Shown piece by piece: positions 63,991 through 64,000 of a DNA stretch of 64,000 nt. Numbering within the stretch: the first letter of the stretch is position 1; every line of letters begins with the position of its first letter. The stretch covers positions 4,404,001 to 4,468,000 of the forward strand of contig NC_088319.1 of the NCBI RefSeq assembly GCF_910592395.1, in the 5' to 3' direction. The notes beneath the pieces were generated by a model, which did no database searches, was not told where the DNA came from, and saw nothing but the letters and a program-made list of their open reading frames with translations. The stretch is from Lineus longissimus (lineage: Eukaryota; Nemertea; Pilidiophora; Heteronemertea; Lineidae). Position numbers and translations under genes: made by a program.

Positions 63991-64000
63991 TTTTATATAA
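63991..64000 (-). promoter_or_regulatory. TATA box of the 139-aa gene
   Basis: TTATATAAAA in minus sense, 41 bases before the ATG at 63950. The window ends here. Confidence 0.55.

Overview
This is nuclear DNA of an invertebrate animal, most likely marine. The evidence is spliced genes with GT-AG introns, a 12-helix otopetrin-type proton channel gene, a THAP exon, a PAN/apple-like exon, BEL/Pao and RTE-like LINE retroelements, several TIR/foldback elements, and two large Maverick/Polinton elements. The species cannot be named from the sequence. No rRNA, tRNA or CRISPR array was recognised.

Layout. (1) 1-8021: a decayed BEL/Pao integrase 3' fragment in a 2.55-kb unit, tandemly triplicated. (2) 8022-16120: host DNA with a THAP exon, a LINE endonuclease fragment, foldback elements, a 52-58 bp tandem repeat, a 2-kb block (11852-13795) carrying a disabled unrecognised gene, and a PAN-like terminal exon. 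(3) About 16128-28815: Polinton 1 (P1), AT-rich. It has a KHGEAL-type small protein, penton-like capsid protein, membrane proteins, an HNH nuclease, protein-primed PolB, integrase and a major capsid protein (MCP) cut off at the right edge. (4) 28821-31490 (-): otopetrin gene, whose stop codon lies within a few bases of the P1 breakpoint and which has an in-frame TAA. (5) 31491-37845: repeats, a perfect 75-bp palindrome and a second copy of the 2-kb block. (6) 37846 to about 61289: Polinton 2 (P2), with membrane proteins, penton-like proteins, PolB, HNH nuclease, integrase with chromodomain and packaging ATPase. It is interrupted by a 7,047-bp BEL/Pao retrotransposon (50946-57992) and an 897-bp PIF/Harbinger-like element (47073-47969). 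(7) 61290-64000: dispersed repeats and two compact intronless minus-strand genes with close TATA boxes, one PC4-like.

The two Polintons are homologous in gene content but far diverged. Shared gene types are PolB, integrase, HNH nuclease, penton-like protein, the PGP-linker membrane protein, the GCG(I/V)S membrane-anchored protein, the MAG-start membrane protein and the glycine-rich membrane protein. Neither shows a recognisable protease. P1 lacks the ATPase and P2 lacks all but a doubtful trace of MCP, because the right side of each is truncated. Both are relics: PolB is broken in each, P2 integrase has Lys where the catalytic Glu should be, and many genes carry single nonsense codons or one-base shifts.

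The most unusual signal is that each Polinton has its own family of GC-rich micro-repeats of about 20-48 bp. They lie in both orientations and often inside coding sequence without breaking the frame. The families differ in sequence: P1 has seven copies around a GCTAGCG core, P2 has three copies with paired mini-hairpins. In P2 the same repeat is read in different frames, so it must have spread as nucleic acid. This resembles the palindromic elements inside Rickettsia genes, and I know of no described counterpart in Polintons.
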